Source: Anaerolineales bacterium
GTDB lineage: Bacteria; Chloroflexota; Anaerolineae; Anaerolineales; UBA11579
DNA: 64,000 bases
Assembly: GCA_026129335.1 (NCBI GenBank)
Contig: JAHCIH010000006.1
Span: 44,447-108,446, forward strand
Reading direction: 5' to 3'
Shown here: piece by piece, positions 52,414 to 61,471 of the stretch
Numbering within the stretch: the first letter of the stretch is position 1
Layout of the letters: the number at the start of each line of letters is the position of its first letter
The notes under the pieces: generated by a model
Seen by the model: the letters and a program-made list of their open reading frames with translations, nothing else
Database searches by the model: none
What the model was told of the DNA's origin: nothing
Translations under genes and position numbers: made by a program

Positions 52414-52670
52414 TGAGATTGGCTGGCGAGTGGTTTCCACAATGGACTGCAACTTTTTCTCGGGCTTTGGCGATAGCCGTCCAGCGTTTCGATCACTAGC
52501 TATAGTGGGGGAGAAGCAGGATATGGGCAATTATACTTTATAGTTTCGATAACTATTATTATCGCAAACATATTAGGTCTGGGTAAATCCCTTTGTGGCC
52601 AGCAGCCAATGGGCCGGATTGGCACGGCTCATGCATCATGCTAAACGAACACAAAATTGAGGTGAGTAAA
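52414..52670. other. AT-rich intergenic region with overlapping inverted repeats
   Basis: No gene seen. A block at 52530-52575 is AT-rich against the GC-rich background and holds ATAGTT / AACTAT (52540-52556) and CGATAA / TTATCG (52547-52564), which overlap. It also has CTATAGTGGGGGAG (52499-52512), related to the promoter element above. Likely regulatory DNA for the small gene that follows. Confidence 0.4.
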
Positions 52671-52787
52671 ATGCAAACTGTCACGCGTGTAGCCCTGGGC
52701 GTCTTCATTGGGATGTGGGCCTTTATGCTGTCCATCGTTCTGATGCTGCGTATCTTTGGCACCGCCATCCTGGGGCTGGTTTTCTAA
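52671..52787 (+). CDS. 38-residue single-helix membrane protein
   Basis: ATG 52671 is preceded by TTGAGGTGAG. The peptide MQTVTRVALGVFIGMWAFML continues into a second hydrophobic half ending in GTAILGLVF, so almost all of it is membrane-spanning. No family recognised. A clear ribosome site and a controlled-looking upstream region support that it is real; a regulator or subunit role is only a guess. Confidence 0.5.
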   Translation: MQTVTRVALGVFIGMWAFMLSIVLMLRIFGTAILGLVF

Positions 52788-52809
52788 GTCCACTTACACC
52801 GGTTTTAGC

Positions 52810-52839
52810 TTGCGATAACTGTGGCCTGCCCTATATACT
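52810..52839 (+). promoter_or_regulatory. Promoter giving leaderless recombinase mRNA
   Basis: TTGCGA (52810-52815), 18 bp, TATACT (52834-52839), then exactly 6 nt to the GTG at 52846. Confidence 0.6.
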
Positions 52840-52845
52840 GGCCCT

Positions 52846-53835
52846 GTGCAAGCCGAAGCATCCGTCACCGTCCGCCAGGCCATGGCGCGCTATCTGGATA
52901 GCGTGAGTTTGGCGCGCTCCGAAAACACGGCGGTGACCTATCGCAAGGCCCTGGAAGCCTTCGCGGGCACGCTAGCCGACCATGGGCTGGACCCGGACAA
53001 GGCGGCCATCGGCGAACTGCAGGAGGACAGCGTGGGCTGGTTCGCCGCCGCCCAGAAAGACCTCTCGCCGGCCACTGAACGCTTACGCCTCACTGCGGTG
53101 GCCGGCTTCTTTGAATACCTGGCCGCAGAGAAGCTGGCCGAACCCAACCTGCCGCGTGTGCGCCTGCTGATCCGCCAACGCGGCCGCCGGCCCGGCCCCC
53201 GGCTGCCGCAGTTCCCTCGGGAGGCCATCGAGCAAACCGTAGAGTTTGCCGAGCAGCTGTCGGCATACCCCACCGAGACGGATGAAGACCATCTGCGCAA
53301 CCTGCGCGACCGAGCCTTCATCATTACACTGGCGGACACCGGGCTGCGTGTCCACGAAGCTTGCAACCTGGCGCGGCGAGACCTGGACTTCAATGAAGGC
53401 CGGGCGATCATCATCGGCAAAGGCAACCGTCAGGCCGTGGTGCGTTTCTCGCAGCGTGCCTTGCGAGCCGTGAGGGAGTATTTGAACACACGCAGCCAGC
53501 TGGATGGCGCCTCAGGCAAGCAGCTGAGCACCCTGCCCATATTTGCCCGGCACGACAGAGGCAGCGGCAAGAAAGTGCAAAAGATGACCCCAAGCACTGG
53601 ACGCAATATCGTTTCGCAGCGTGTGCGCCAGACGCTGGGTGACGACGCAGCCCGTACGATAACCCCCCACTCTTTCCGGCACTACTTCGTTACCACGGTA
53701 CTGCGTGGCTCAGGCGGCAACCTCAAGCTCGCCCAGGAACTCGCCCGGCATCGCAATATTCAGGTCACCCAGCGATACGCTCACCTGAGCGACGATGAGC
53801 TGGATCGCGGGTACCACGAAATCTTTGCGGAGTAG
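52846..53835 (+). CDS. Tyrosine recombinase (XerC/XerD-like integrase)
   Basis: 329 residues: an N-terminal SAM-like DNA-binding domain (~8-100) and a C-terminal catalytic domain with all expected residues: R in DTGLRVHEAC, K in IGKGNRQAVV, HSFRH, the H in LARHRNIQ and the Tyr in TQRYAHLS. It cuts and rejoins DNA at specific sites. GTG start 6 nt after a -10 box. No adjacent phage genes, att repeats or dif-like sequence were seen, so it could be a chromosome-dimer recombinase or a solitary integrase. Confidence 0.88.
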   Translation: MQAEASVTVRQAMARYLDSVSLARSENTAVTYRKALEAFAGTLADHGLDPDKAAIGELQEDSVGWFAAAQKDLSPATERLRLTAVAGFFEYLAAEKLAEPNLPRVRLLIRQRGRRPGPRLPQFPREAIEQTVEFAEQLSAYPTETDEDHLRNLRDRAFIITLADTGLRVHEACNLARRDLDFNEGRAIIIGKGNRQAVVRFSQRALRAVREYLNTRSQLDGASGKQLSTLPIFARHDRGSGKKVQKMTPSTGRNIVSQRVRQTLGDDAARTITPHSFRHYFVTTVLRGSGGNLKLAQELARHRNIQVTQRYAHLSDDELDRGYHEIFAE

Positions 53836-53919
53836 TTTGTTAGTGATGTTGCTTTGTATTTTTTCTCTACAATGGGTATGGCTATGCGCATTATAGCTGC
53901 CGCTCTCCTGCGTACTTGA

Positions 53920-53925
53920 TATAAT
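53920..53925 (+). promoter_or_regulatory. -10 box upstream of the CNNM gene
   Basis: TATAAT 14 nt before the ATG at 53940; predicted 5' UTR about 8 nt with no ribosome site. Confidence 0.45.
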
Positions 53926-53939
53926 CCGCTTGCCCACTA

Positions 53940-55238
53940 ATGGCCCTCGAATTTCTACTCATCCTAATACTTGTACTCATCAATGGCTTCTTTGCGGCCC
54001 TTGAGTTGGCTTTGGTTACTTCGCGCCGGCATCGCTTACAAGGCATGCTGGACGAAGGCAAGGCTGTCGCCGGCGAAGTCATCCAGGTCAAAGAGAAACC
54101 CGGCCATTACCTGGCCACGGTCCAGGTGGGCATCACGCTGGTCGGGCATATGGCCGCGGCCTTCGGTGGCCAGTCCGCAGCGCCGGATGTGGCTGCCTGG
54201 CTGAGCCGGGTGCCCTGGCTGGCGCCTTATGCCAATCAACTGGCGCTGCTGCTCATTGTGCTGGGCATCACCTACCTCTCGCTGGTCCTCGGCGAACTGG
54301 TGCCCAAGCAGCTCGCCCTGCGCAACCCCGAGGGGCTGGCCATCGCCCTGGTGCGCCCGGTCAAGCTGCTTTCCAGGATCGCCGCACTGCCCATCCGTTT
54401 TCTCTCGTTTTCCGCCGACCTGATCCTGGGGCTGTTTGGCCCGCAAGCGGACGGCACGCCCAGCACCAGCGCCGAGGAGATCGAGCTGCTCATGCAGCAA
54501 GGCACCGCCGAAGGCATCTTCCAGATCAGCGAAGGCGCCTTCGTGCGCGGCGTGTTCGAATATGGCGACCGCAAGGCGCACGAAGTGATGACCGCCCGCC
54601 TTGAGATCAGCGCGCTGGATGCGGCGCTCAGTCCGCGCCAGGCCCTGGAACAAGCCGCCAAATCGGGTTACTCCCGTTTCCCCGTCTACGAAGACAGCCT
54701 GGACCAAATCGTGGGCTATGTCCATCTCAAGGACTTGATCTGGGCGGAGGAAAATACCTCATTGCGCGACATCGCCCGCCAGTTGGCTTACATCCCCGAG
54801 TCGCTCCCTCTGCCGCAGATATACAGCCTGCTCACCAAGCAGCGCACCCACATGGCCATCGTGCTCGACGAACACGGCGGCACCGCCGGCCTGCTCACGC
54901 TGGAAGACGTGCTCGAAGTCATCGTGGGCGAGATTGACGACGAGTATCAGCCCGCCCATGTGGACATCCGCAAGCTGGGCGACAAAGCCTGGCTGGTGTC
55001 CGGCGGCACTCTGCTGGACGATTTCAACACCATGATGGGCGTGGAGCTGCCCGCCTCCGACGTGTACACCACCATCGCCGGGTTGGTCATGGAGCAGCTG
55101 GGCCACTTGCCCAAAGTCGGTGAACAGTTCAGCTACCAGGGTTTCACCTTCACTGTGCGCGCCATGGACAAGATGCGCATTGATAGCATTCTAGTCCAGC
55201 AGGCCATCCGAGCCCAAGGCAAGTCCGCTCCGGCCTAG
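53940..55238 (+). CDS. CNNM/CBS/CorC-domain membrane protein (hemolysin family)
   Basis: 432 residues. The DUF21/CNNM membrane domain (~1-190, with LINGFFAALELALVTSRRHRL and VLGELVPKQLALRNPE) is followed by two CBS domains (~205-340, FPVYEDSLDQIVGYVHLKDL; HMAIVLDEHGGTAGLLTLEDVLE) and a CorC_HlyC domain (~350-428). Relatives are magnesium or cobalt exporters; they are not toxins in spite of the old name. Short or absent leader. Confidence 0.92.
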   Translation: MALEFLLILILVLINGFFAALELALVTSRRHRLQGMLDEGKAVAGEVIQVKEKPGHYLATVQVGITLVGHMAAAFGGQSAAPDVAAWLSRVPWLAPYANQLALLLIVLGITYLSLVLGELVPKQLALRNPEGLAIALVRPVKLLSRIAALPIRFLSFSADLILGLFGPQADGTPSTSAEEIELLMQQGTAEGIFQISEGAFVRGVFEYGDRKAHEVMTARLEISALDAALSPRQALEQAAKSGYSRFPVYEDSLDQIVGYVHLKDLIWAEENTSLRDIARQLAYIPESLPLPQIYSLLTKQRTHMAIVLDEHGGTAGLLTLEDVLEVIVGEIDDEYQPAHVDIRKLGDKAWLVSGGTLLDDFNTMMGVELPASDVYTTIAGLVMEQLGHLPKVGEQFSYQGFTFTVRAMDKMRIDSILVQQAIRAQGKSAPA

Positions 55239-55255
55239 CGCCCCACCGGGGCTGC

Positions 55256-55283
55256 TTGACAAATATCAGCGTGGTAGTAGTAT
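55256..55283 (+). promoter_or_regulatory. Promoter of the sugar ABC importer operon
   Basis: TTGACA (55256-55261), 16 bp, TAGTAT (55278-55283), or TATCAT with a 19-bp spacer. The transcript would have a leader of about 165 nt (to 55456) in which no known riboswitch or clear hairpin terminator is seen. Confidence 0.55.
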
Positions 55284-55456
55284 CATATGAGGATATGGGG
55301 AGCCAGACAGCCCATGAACCTATTCCGTTGCCGGTAGCAGCAGACCTACAGCTTATTGCTTCCCTGATGTGGGAAGTAAGAAATCAACCAAGGAGGCGCC
55401 TTTTACAAAGACCTCGTAAAGAAGCAAAGTCTGTCAACTATCCGAAGGAGAAAAGA

Positions 55457-56749
55457 ATGAAGAACGTCAAAACATCCTGGCCCTTGCTGAGCGCGCTGGT
55501 CGTTTTCGCGCTCATCGTAGCGGCCTGCGCGGCCCCCACCACGACCACTCCGGGCACTGGTACCGGTGTGAACTGTGGTGGCGCCGAGGGCACTGAAGTC
55601 ACCATGCTGTACATCTGGTCCGGCGCGGAGGAAGAAAGCTTCCACGCTGCTCTGGCCCCCGTGTTGGACGAGTGCAACATCACTCTGGTTGCCGAATCCT
55701 CCCGTGACCAGGCCCTGCTTGACACCCGCGTAGCTTCCGGCACTCCGTACGACATCGTCATCTGGTCCACCACCGCTCCGCTGGTTTCCTACCCTGCGGA
55801 ACTGATCCCCCTGGATCAGGTGGGCGGCGATGCGGGCAACTACTCGGACGCTTGGCGTGCCAACGTTGCCGGTGACTGGCTGGCCGTCGGCGTGAAGGCC
55901 GACCCCAAGTCGCTGGTGTGGTACAGCCCGACCAACTTCGACGCGCTGGGCTACTCCGTTCCCAGCAGCTGGGCTGACTTCGTCGCCCTGGCAGACCAGA
56001 TGGCCGCTGATGGCAACGTGCCTTTCTCCATGGGCTTCGAAAGCGGTGACGCCACCGGTTGGACCGCCAGCGACTTCATCCAGGACATCCTGCTCGCCAC
56101 CCAAGGCCCGGACTACGTGTTCGGCCTGCTGGACGGCAGCATCTCCTATGACGACGCCGGCGTGGCCGCGGCCTACGACATCTACGCCACCTGGGCCACC
56201 GACCCGGCCTATGCCCTGGGCGGTGCGGATGGCAGCCTGAGCACTTCGTTCGCCGACGCCATCCTGCAGCCGTTCTCCGATCCCCCGGCGGCGATGATGG
56301 TGAAGCAGTCCGGCTTTGCCGGCAGCATCGTCAACGAGCAGTATCCGGAACTGGAATACGGCAGCGACTACGCCTTCTTCCCCTTCCCTGGGGCGCAGGG
56401 CGTGCAGAGCGGCGCTGACTGGCTGATGGTGTTCAACGACACCCCGGCCGTGCGCGCCATCGTCGGTTACCTGACCAGCGCTGCCGGTGGCGCCCACTGG
56501 GCTTCCATCGGCTTCGGTCTCTCGCCGAACAACGGCTCCGCCGGCAACTACGGGGATGCCACGTCGGCTGACCTGGCTGCCGTGCTGGCGAACGCCTCTG
56601 CGGCCACTCCTGACATCGGCGACTCCATCCAGCCCTCCTTTGGTGCGGCTGAATGGCGCGCCATCGTGGCAGTGGTTAGCGGGGCTTCCAGCATTGCAGA
56701 CGCCCTGGGCGGCGCTGCGGCTGCCCAGCAGTCAGACCTCGGTCAATAG
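55457..56749 (+). CDS. Sugar ABC transporter substrate-binding lipoprotein
   Basis: 430 residues, AAGGAG 8 nt before the ATG. A lipoprotein signal (FALIVAAC, Cys ~24) and a Thr/Gly linker precede a family 1 extracellular binding protein (VTMLYIWSGAEEESFHAALAP ... WYSPTNFDALGYSVPSSWADFVALADQM ... LQPFSDPPAAMMVKQSGF). It binds a sugar, probably a disaccharide given the downstream trehalose synthase. A strong hairpin after it would raise its level above the permeases. Confidence 0.92.
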   Translation: MKNVKTSWPLLSALVVFALIVAACAAPTTTTPGTGTGVNCGGAEGTEVTMLYIWSGAEEESFHAALAPVLDECNITLVAESSRDQALLDTRVASGTPYDIVIWSTTAPLVSYPAELIPLDQVGGDAGNYSDAWRANVAGDWLAVGVKADPKSLVWYSPTNFDALGYSVPSSWADFVALADQMAADGNVPFSMGFESGDATGWTASDFIQDILLATQGPDYVFGLLDGSISYDDAGVAAAYDIYATWATDPAYALGGADGSLSTSFADAILQPFSDPPAAMMVKQSGFAGSIVNEQYPELEYGSDYAFFPFPGAQGVQSGADWLMVFNDTPAVRAIVGYLTSAAGGAHWASIGFGLSPNNGSAGNYGDATSADLAAVLANASAATPDIGDSIQPSFGAAEWRAIVAVVSGASSIADALGGAAAAQQSDLGQ

Positions 56750-56772
56750 GCCAAGGAACCCTACACAGCAAA

Positions 56773-56800
56773 CCCTGGGGCGGCGCACGCCGCCCCAGGG
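56773..56800 (+). terminator. Intercistronic hairpin after the binding-protein gene
   Basis: CCCTGGGGCGGCG / CGCCGCCCCAGGG, 13-bp perfect arms with a 2-nt centre, then TTTCTTT. Probably partial termination or 3' protection. Confidence 0.8.
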
Positions 56801-56824
56801 TTTCTTTCAACCGGAGGAGATGCG

Positions 56825-57787
56825 ATGGCGGCGCCCAACACCCCCAACATCATGCGGCAAGGGCCGCTGGTTCCCTGGCTGTACATCCTGCCTGCCCTGC
56901 TCATCATCCTGGTCTTTATCGTCTACCCCACTTTCAATACCATCCTGCTCAGCCTGCAAAACGCCCGATCGACAGACTGGGCCAGCACCACCTGCGTGGC
57001 CGGGCAACCCTGTTGGGGCATCTTCGAGAACTATCGCCACGCCCTGCTGGATGAACTCAATACCAGCAGCTTTGCTGCGCTGTGGAGCAGCTTTTGGATC
57101 TCGTCGTTTGGCAACAACCTGAAATGGATCCTGTTGATGGTCAGCGGCTCAGTGGGCTTTGGCCTGCTGCTGGCGGTCATCGCCGACAAGGTGCGCTACG
57201 AGTCCCTGGCCAAGTCGATCATCTTTCTCCCCATGGCGATTTCATTTGTGGGCGCCGGCGTCATCTGGAAATTCGTCTATTATTTCGGCACCGAGAACAC
57301 GCAAATTGGCTTGCTCAATGCAATCATTCGCGGGCTGGGCGGCGAACCCGTATCGTTCCTCACCCGCATCCCGCTCAACACGCTGATGCTGATCATCGTC
57401 GGCATTTGGATGTGGGCCGGCTTCTGCATGGTGATCCTCTCCGCGGCGATCAAGGGCGTGCCCAGCGAACTGCTCGAAGCTGCCCAGCTGGACGGCGCTT
57501 CGGACTGGACCGCGTTCTGGCGCATCACCATCCCCATCATCCTGCCCACCATTACGGTGGTGCTGACCACGATGACGATCAACACCTTGAAGGTATTCGA
57601 CATCGTCTTCGTGATGACCGGCGGCAACTACAGCACAGACGTGATCGCCAACCGCATGTACCGCGCCATGTACATCAACCAGAACACCGGTGTGGGTACC
57701 GCCGTGGCCACCATCCTGGTCGTGGCGATCATCCCCTTCATGTACATGAACATCAAGCGCTTCCGTGAGCAGGAGGCGATGCGATGA
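56825..57787 (+). CDS. Sugar ABC transporter permease (MalF type)
   Basis: 320 residues, six membrane helices, with the ATPase-contact EAA loop ELLEAAQLDGASDWTAFWRI. The first outer loop is long (~30-95) and has two cysteines (TTCVAGQPCWG) that could form a disulfide. CCGGAGGAG precedes the ATG. It overlaps the second permease by 4 nt. No ATPase gene is present, so a shared MsmX/UgpC-like ATPase elsewhere must be used. Confidence 0.92.
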   Translation: MAAPNTPNIMRQGPLVPWLYILPALLIILVFIVYPTFNTILLSLQNARSTDWASTTCVAGQPCWGIFENYRHALLDELNTSSFAALWSSFWISSFGNNLKWILLMVSGSVGFGLLLAVIADKVRYESLAKSIIFLPMAISFVGAGVIWKFVYYFGTENTQIGLLNAIIRGLGGEPVSFLTRIPLNTLMLIIVGIWMWAGFCMVILSAAIKGVPSELLEAAQLDGASDWTAFWRITIPIILPTITVVLTTMTINTLKVFDIVFVMTGGNYSTDVIANRMYRAMYINQNTGVGTAVATILVVAIIPFMYMNIKRFREQEAMR

Positions 57788-58971
57788 ACTGGCAGCGCCT
57801 GCGCACTTGGTTCTCGCAGCTGCCCACGCACGTCATCATCATCGGGCTCTCGCTGTTCTGGCTGATCCCCACGCTGGGCTTGCTGGTCACCTCGTTCCGC
57901 CCGGTGCAGGATGCCAACGTCTCCGGCTGGTGGACGGCGCTCTCTTCCGCGCCTGGCGGTGAGGTCTATCAGCAATATTGCGCCGACTGTCACGGCGCCG
58001 ACGGCGCGGCCATCCTCGCCGCGGACTTGAGCGACCCCGACTTCGTGACCAACTACCGCCGCTCGCTGCAGATCCGCGTGACCCTGGACGATGAGTACAA
58101 CGGCGTGGTGCACATGGCCGAGGAGACGCGACCCAGCGACCAGGAGTTGGCCGACATCCTCGCCTTCCTGCGGCGCAGCAGCGGCGTGGAAACCCGCCCG
58201 CGCTTTACGCTGAACAACTACGTGGATGCCATCGTGGGTTACCGCGGCACCAGCAGCTACCAGGCCTCCTGCGAAGAAGGCACGCAATCGCCCGACCTGA
58301 CCTGCAACTTCATCGCCGACATCAACAACCCGCGCGGCATGTGGCAGGCCTTTCTCAATACGCTGATCGTGACCCTGCCGGCCACAATCCTGCCGCTGAT
58401 CTTCGGTGCGCTGGCCGCCTATGCCTTCTCGTGGATCGAGTTCCGCGGCCGTATGGTGCTGTTCGCCCTGCTGGTCGGCCTGCAAATCGTGCCGCTGCAG
58501 ATGACCCTGGTGCCCATCTCCCGCCTGTACAACCAGCTGGGGCTGAGCGCCACATTCACCGGCGTGTGGCTGTTCCACACCGGCTTCGGCCTACCCTACG
58601 CCATCTATCTGATGCGCAACTTCATCGGCGCACTGCCCAAGGACCTGTTCGAGTCCGCCTATCTGGATGGCGCCACGCACTGGACCGCGTTCTGGCGGCT
58701 GGCCCTGCCGCTCTCCATGCCGGCGCTGGCTTCGCTGGCCATCTTCCAGTTCCTCTGGGTGTGGAACGACTTGCTCGTGGCGCTGGTCTTCCTCACCGGG
58801 CGCAAACCAGTGCTCACCTATCAGATCAACAACCTGGTGCAGTCGCTCGGAGGTGGCTGGCACTTGCTCACCGCATCCGCCTTCCTCTCCATGCTGCTGC
58901 CCCTGATCGTCTTCTTCGCCTTCCAGCGATACTTCGTGCGCGGCCTGCTGGCCGGCTCGGTGAAGGGCTAA
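57784..58971 (+). CDS. Sugar ABC transporter permease (MalG type) with inserted cytochrome c domain
   Basis: 395 residues against ~280-300 for the family. TM1 is at ~14-36; after GWWTAL the sequence enters a c-type cytochrome-like domain (~57-135): VYQQYCADCHGADG with the heme motif C66-x-x-C69-H70, a candidate axial ligand Met111 (VVHMAEETRPSDQ), and the closing helix ELADILAFLRR. The normal permease resumes at FTLNNYVDAIVGY, then five helices with the EAA loop FESAYLDGATHWTAFW. A second cysteine pair (ASCEEG ... LTCNF) follows the insert. The loop is outside the membrane, where heme c is attached. Both parts are in one unbroken frame. Confidence 0.9.
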   Translation: MNWQRLRTWFSQLPTHVIIIGLSLFWLIPTLGLLVTSFRPVQDANVSGWWTALSSAPGGEVYQQYCADCHGADGAAILAADLSDPDFVTNYRRSLQIRVTLDDEYNGVVHMAEETRPSDQELADILAFLRRSSGVETRPRFTLNNYVDAIVGYRGTSSYQASCEEGTQSPDLTCNFIADINNPRGMWQAFLNTLIVTLPATILPLIFGALAAYAFSWIEFRGRMVLFALLVGLQIVPLQMTLVPISRLYNQLGLSATFTGVWLFHTGFGLPYAIYLMRNFIGALPKDLFESAYLDGATHWTAFWRLALPLSMPALASLAIFQFLWVWNDLLVALVFLTGRKPVLTYQINNLVQSLGGGWHLLTASAFLSMLLPLIVFFAFQRYFVRGLLAGSVKG

Positions 58972-58995
58972 CCCAGCAAAAAATACACCTTGACC

Positions 58996-59041
58996 AAAAA
59001 GCCTGACCCATCTACACTGCACCGCTGGGTCAGGCTTTTTT
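58996..59041 (+). terminator. Intrinsic terminator between the permease and treS
   Basis: A5-GCCTGACCCA, 15-nt loop, TGGGTCAGGC-T6. TATAGT (59041-59046) follows at once, 4 nt before the treS ATG, so treS may have its own leaderless start. Confidence 0.85.
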
Positions 59042-59050
59042 ATAGTTGCG

Positions 59051-60673
59051 ATGAACGGCAATCCCCTCTGGTACAAAGACGCGGTGTTCTACGAAGTCTA
59101 CGTGCGCGCCTTCCGCGACAGCGACGGCGACGGCTACGGAGACCTGCGCGGCCTGATCGAAAAGCTCGACTATCTGCAAGACCTGGGCGTGGACTGCATC
59201 TGGCTGATGCCCATCTTCCCCTCCCCACTGTTCGACGATGGCTACGATGTGGCCGATTTCCGCGACATCCATCCCGACTACGGCAACCTGGACGATTTCA
59301 AAGAACTGGTCGCCGAAGCGCACAAGCGCTCCATTCGCATCATCACCGACCTGGTGCTCAACCACACCTCTAGCCACCACCCGTGGTTCCAGGCCGCCCG
59401 TAAGGACAAAACTTCCAAGTACCGCGACTACTACGTGTGGTCGGATACGGACCAGAAGTACAGCGAAGCGCGGATCATCTTTCTGGATACCGAAACCTCC
59501 AACTGGGCCTGGGATGAGGAAGCCGGCCAATATTATTGGCACCGCTTCTACTCCTCGCAGCCCGATTTGAACTACGAGAATCCCCAAGTCCAGCAGGAAA
59601 TGCTGGATGTGATGAAATTCTGGTTGGATCTGGGCATAGACGGTTTCCGCGCCGATGCCATCCCCTACCTGTACGAGCGTGAAGGCACCAACTGCGAAAA
59701 CCTGCCCGAGACGCATGCTTATTTGAAACAGGCCCGCGCTTTTTTCGACAAGCACGCGCCGGAAGGCATCTTGCTCTCCGAGGCCAACCAGTGGCCCGAG
59801 GACGTACGCGCCTATTTCGGCGACGGCGACGAAATGCACATGGCTTTCCATTTTCCGGTGATGCCGCGCATCTTTATGGCGCTCAAGCGCCAGGACAGCA
59901 CGCCCATCCGCCAGATTCTGGAGCGCACGCCGGAAATCCCGGAGAACACCCAATGGTGCACCTTCCTGCGCAACCACGACGAGCTAACCCTGGAAATGGT
60001 CACCGAGGACGAGCGCCAGTGGATGTGGCAGCAATACGCCCCCGACCCGCGCATGCGCCTCAACCTGGGCATCCGCCGCCGCCTGGCTCCCCTGCTGGAC
60101 AACGACAAGGCGACCATCCTGCTGGCCAATTCGCTGCTTTTCACCCTGCCAGGGTCGCCCATTTTGTACTACGGCGACGAAATCGGCATGGGCGACAACA
60201 TCTGGCTGGATGACCGCAACGGCGTACGCACGCCGATGCAGTGGGACAGCAGCCAGCAGGCCGGCTTCTCAGAGGCGCAGGAGTTGTATGCCCCGGTGAT
60301 TGCTGAGGTGCCCTATGCCCCGGCCCAGGTCAATGTGGCCAGCCAACAAGCTGACCCCGACTCGCTCTACCACCACATCAAAAGAATGATCGCGGCTCGC
60401 AAGAGCCAGCCCGCTTTCAGCTGCGGCGACCTGGCCTGGGCCGAGACGGACAAGCCCGAAGAGACCCTGGCCTACTACCGCCGGTCCAACGGCGAAACCC
60501 TTCTGGTGATCAACAACCTCAGTGCCGGCGCGCAAACCGTACGCGTCAAGCTGGCCCAGGGGGTCGGGCCGGCTTTCAGCGACTTGCTAAACGGCCAAAA
60601 CTTTCAAGCAGATGGGGGATTTCTCGAAGCCAAGCTGCCGCCGCGCGGCTATCTGTGGCTCAAAGCGGGCTAA
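59051..60673 (+). CDS. treS: Trehalose synthase / alpha-glucosidase (GH13)
   Basis: 540 residues of GH13. It begins [22 protein letters not shown] and has [30 protein letters not shown] (nucleophile Asp), [12 protein letters not shown] (acid/base Glu) and [13 protein letters not shown] (third Asp). The blocks [16 protein letters not shown] and [14 protein letters not shown] match bacterial TreS, which interconverts maltose and trehalose. It lies just after the sugar importer, suggesting uptake of trehalose or maltose. No C-terminal maltokinase fusion is present. Confidence 0.92.
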   Translation: MNGNPLWYKDAVFYEVYVRAFRDSDGDGYGDLRGLIEKLDYLQDLGVDCIWLMPIFPSPLFDDGYDVADFRDIHPDYGNLDDFKELVAEAHKRSIRIITDLVLNHTSSHHPWFQAARKDKTSKYRDYYVWSDTDQKYSEARIIFLDTETSNWAWDEEAGQYYWHRFYSSQPDLNYENPQVQQEMLDVMKFWLDLGIDGFRADAIPYLYEREGTNCENLPETHAYLKQARAFFDKHAPEGILLSEANQWPEDVRAYFGDGDEMHMAFHFPVMPRIFMALKRQDSTPIRQILERTPEIPENTQWCTFLRNHDELTLEMVTEDERQWMWQQYAPDPRMRLNLGIRRRLAPLLDNDKATILLANSLLFTLPGSPILYYGDEIGMGDNIWLDDRNGVRTPMQWDSSQQAGFSEAQELYAPVIAEVPYAPAQVNVASQQADPDSLYHHIKRMIAARKSQPAFSCGDLAWAETDKPEETLAYYRRSNGETLLVINNLSAGAQTVRVKLAQGVGPAFSDLLNGQNFQADGGFLEAKLPPRGYLWLKAG

Positions 60674-60688
60674 ACGCCACGCTTGTGG

Positions 60689-61468
60689 CTATCCGAAACG
60701 ACCGGTAATGTAATCCTCGGTGATCTTCTTCTCCGGGTTGGTGAAGATCTTCTTCGTCGCGCCGTATTCCATCAGCTGCCCGGTGCGCTTGCCATCGTCT
60801 GAGAGCGAAAAGAACGCCGTGAAGTCCGAGACCCGCGCCGCCTGCTGCATGTTGTGCGTAACGATGATGATGGTGTACTCCCTGGCCAGGTCGTGCATCA
60901 ATTCCTCGATGCGCAGCGTGGCGATGGGGTCCAGCGCCGAGCAGGGTTCGTCCATCAGGATGATGTCCGGCTTCACCGCGATCGCCCGGGCGATGCACAG
61001 GCGCTGCTGCTGCCCGCCGGAGAGCGAGGTGCCGTTCTGGTCCAGCTTGTCGTGCACCTCGTCCCACAGCGCCGCCCCGCGCAAGGCCGATTCGACCAGT
61101 TCATCCATGTTGTCTTTGTATCCGTTGATGCGCGCCCCCCAGGCGATGTTTTCGTAGATCGATTTGGGGAACGGATTGGGTTTCTGGAAGACCATGCCAA
61201 TGTGGCGGCGCACTTCCACAGGATCCACTTCGCGCTGATAGATGTTGCGCCCGTTAAAGAGCACTTCGCCCTTGGTGGCCACCTCGGGGATCAGCTCGTT
61301 CATGCGATTGAAGGCGCGCAGCACCGTGCTCTTACCGCAGCCTGAAGGCCCAATGATCGCAGTGATCTTGTGATGCTCGATCTGCAGATTCACATTGCCC
61401 ACTGCCTGGAAGGAGCCGTAGTAGATGGCCAGGTCCTTGGTCTCAATGGCGAAGTTTCCGTTCTGCAT
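60689..61468 (-). CDS. pstB: Phosphate import ATP-binding protein
   Basis: 259 residues, an ABC ATPase with Walker [17 protein letters not shown], the PstB-specific [17 protein letters not shown], signature [14 protein letters not shown] and Walker [14 protein letters not shown]. It powers the PstSCAB high-affinity phosphate importer. It is last in pstC-pstA-pstB, 3 nt after pstA, and converges on treS with a 15-nt gap. Confidence 0.96.
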   Translation of the reverse strand: MQNGNFAIETKDLAIYYGSFQAVGNVNLQIEHHKITAIIGPSGCGKSTVLRAFNRMNELIPEVATKGEVLFNGRNIYQREVDPVEVRRHIGMVFQKPNPFPKSIYENIAWGARINGYKDNMDELVESALRGAALWDEVHDKLDQNGTSLSGGQQQRLCIARAIAVKPDIILMDEPCSALDPIATLRIEELMHDLAREYTIIIVTHNMQQAARVSDFTAFFSLSDDGKRTGQLMEYGATKKIFTNPEKKITEDYITGRFG

Positions 61469-61471
61469 TCT

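Noticed and set aside
52620..52634. Sigma-54 promoter TGGCACG-N4-ATGC
   Set aside because: The match is good, but no sigma-54 or enhancer-binding activator is visible, many Chloroflexota lack RpoN, and a single match is expected by chance.
52846..53939. Prophage or integrative element around the tyrosine recombinase
   Set aside because: There are no flanking direct repeats, tRNA target, phage genes or dif-like sequence next to it.
55290..55456. Riboswitch or 6S-like RNA in the long leader of the sugar importer operon
   Set aside because: I find no known conserved core and no terminator hairpin; the leader is recorded only as untranslated sequence.
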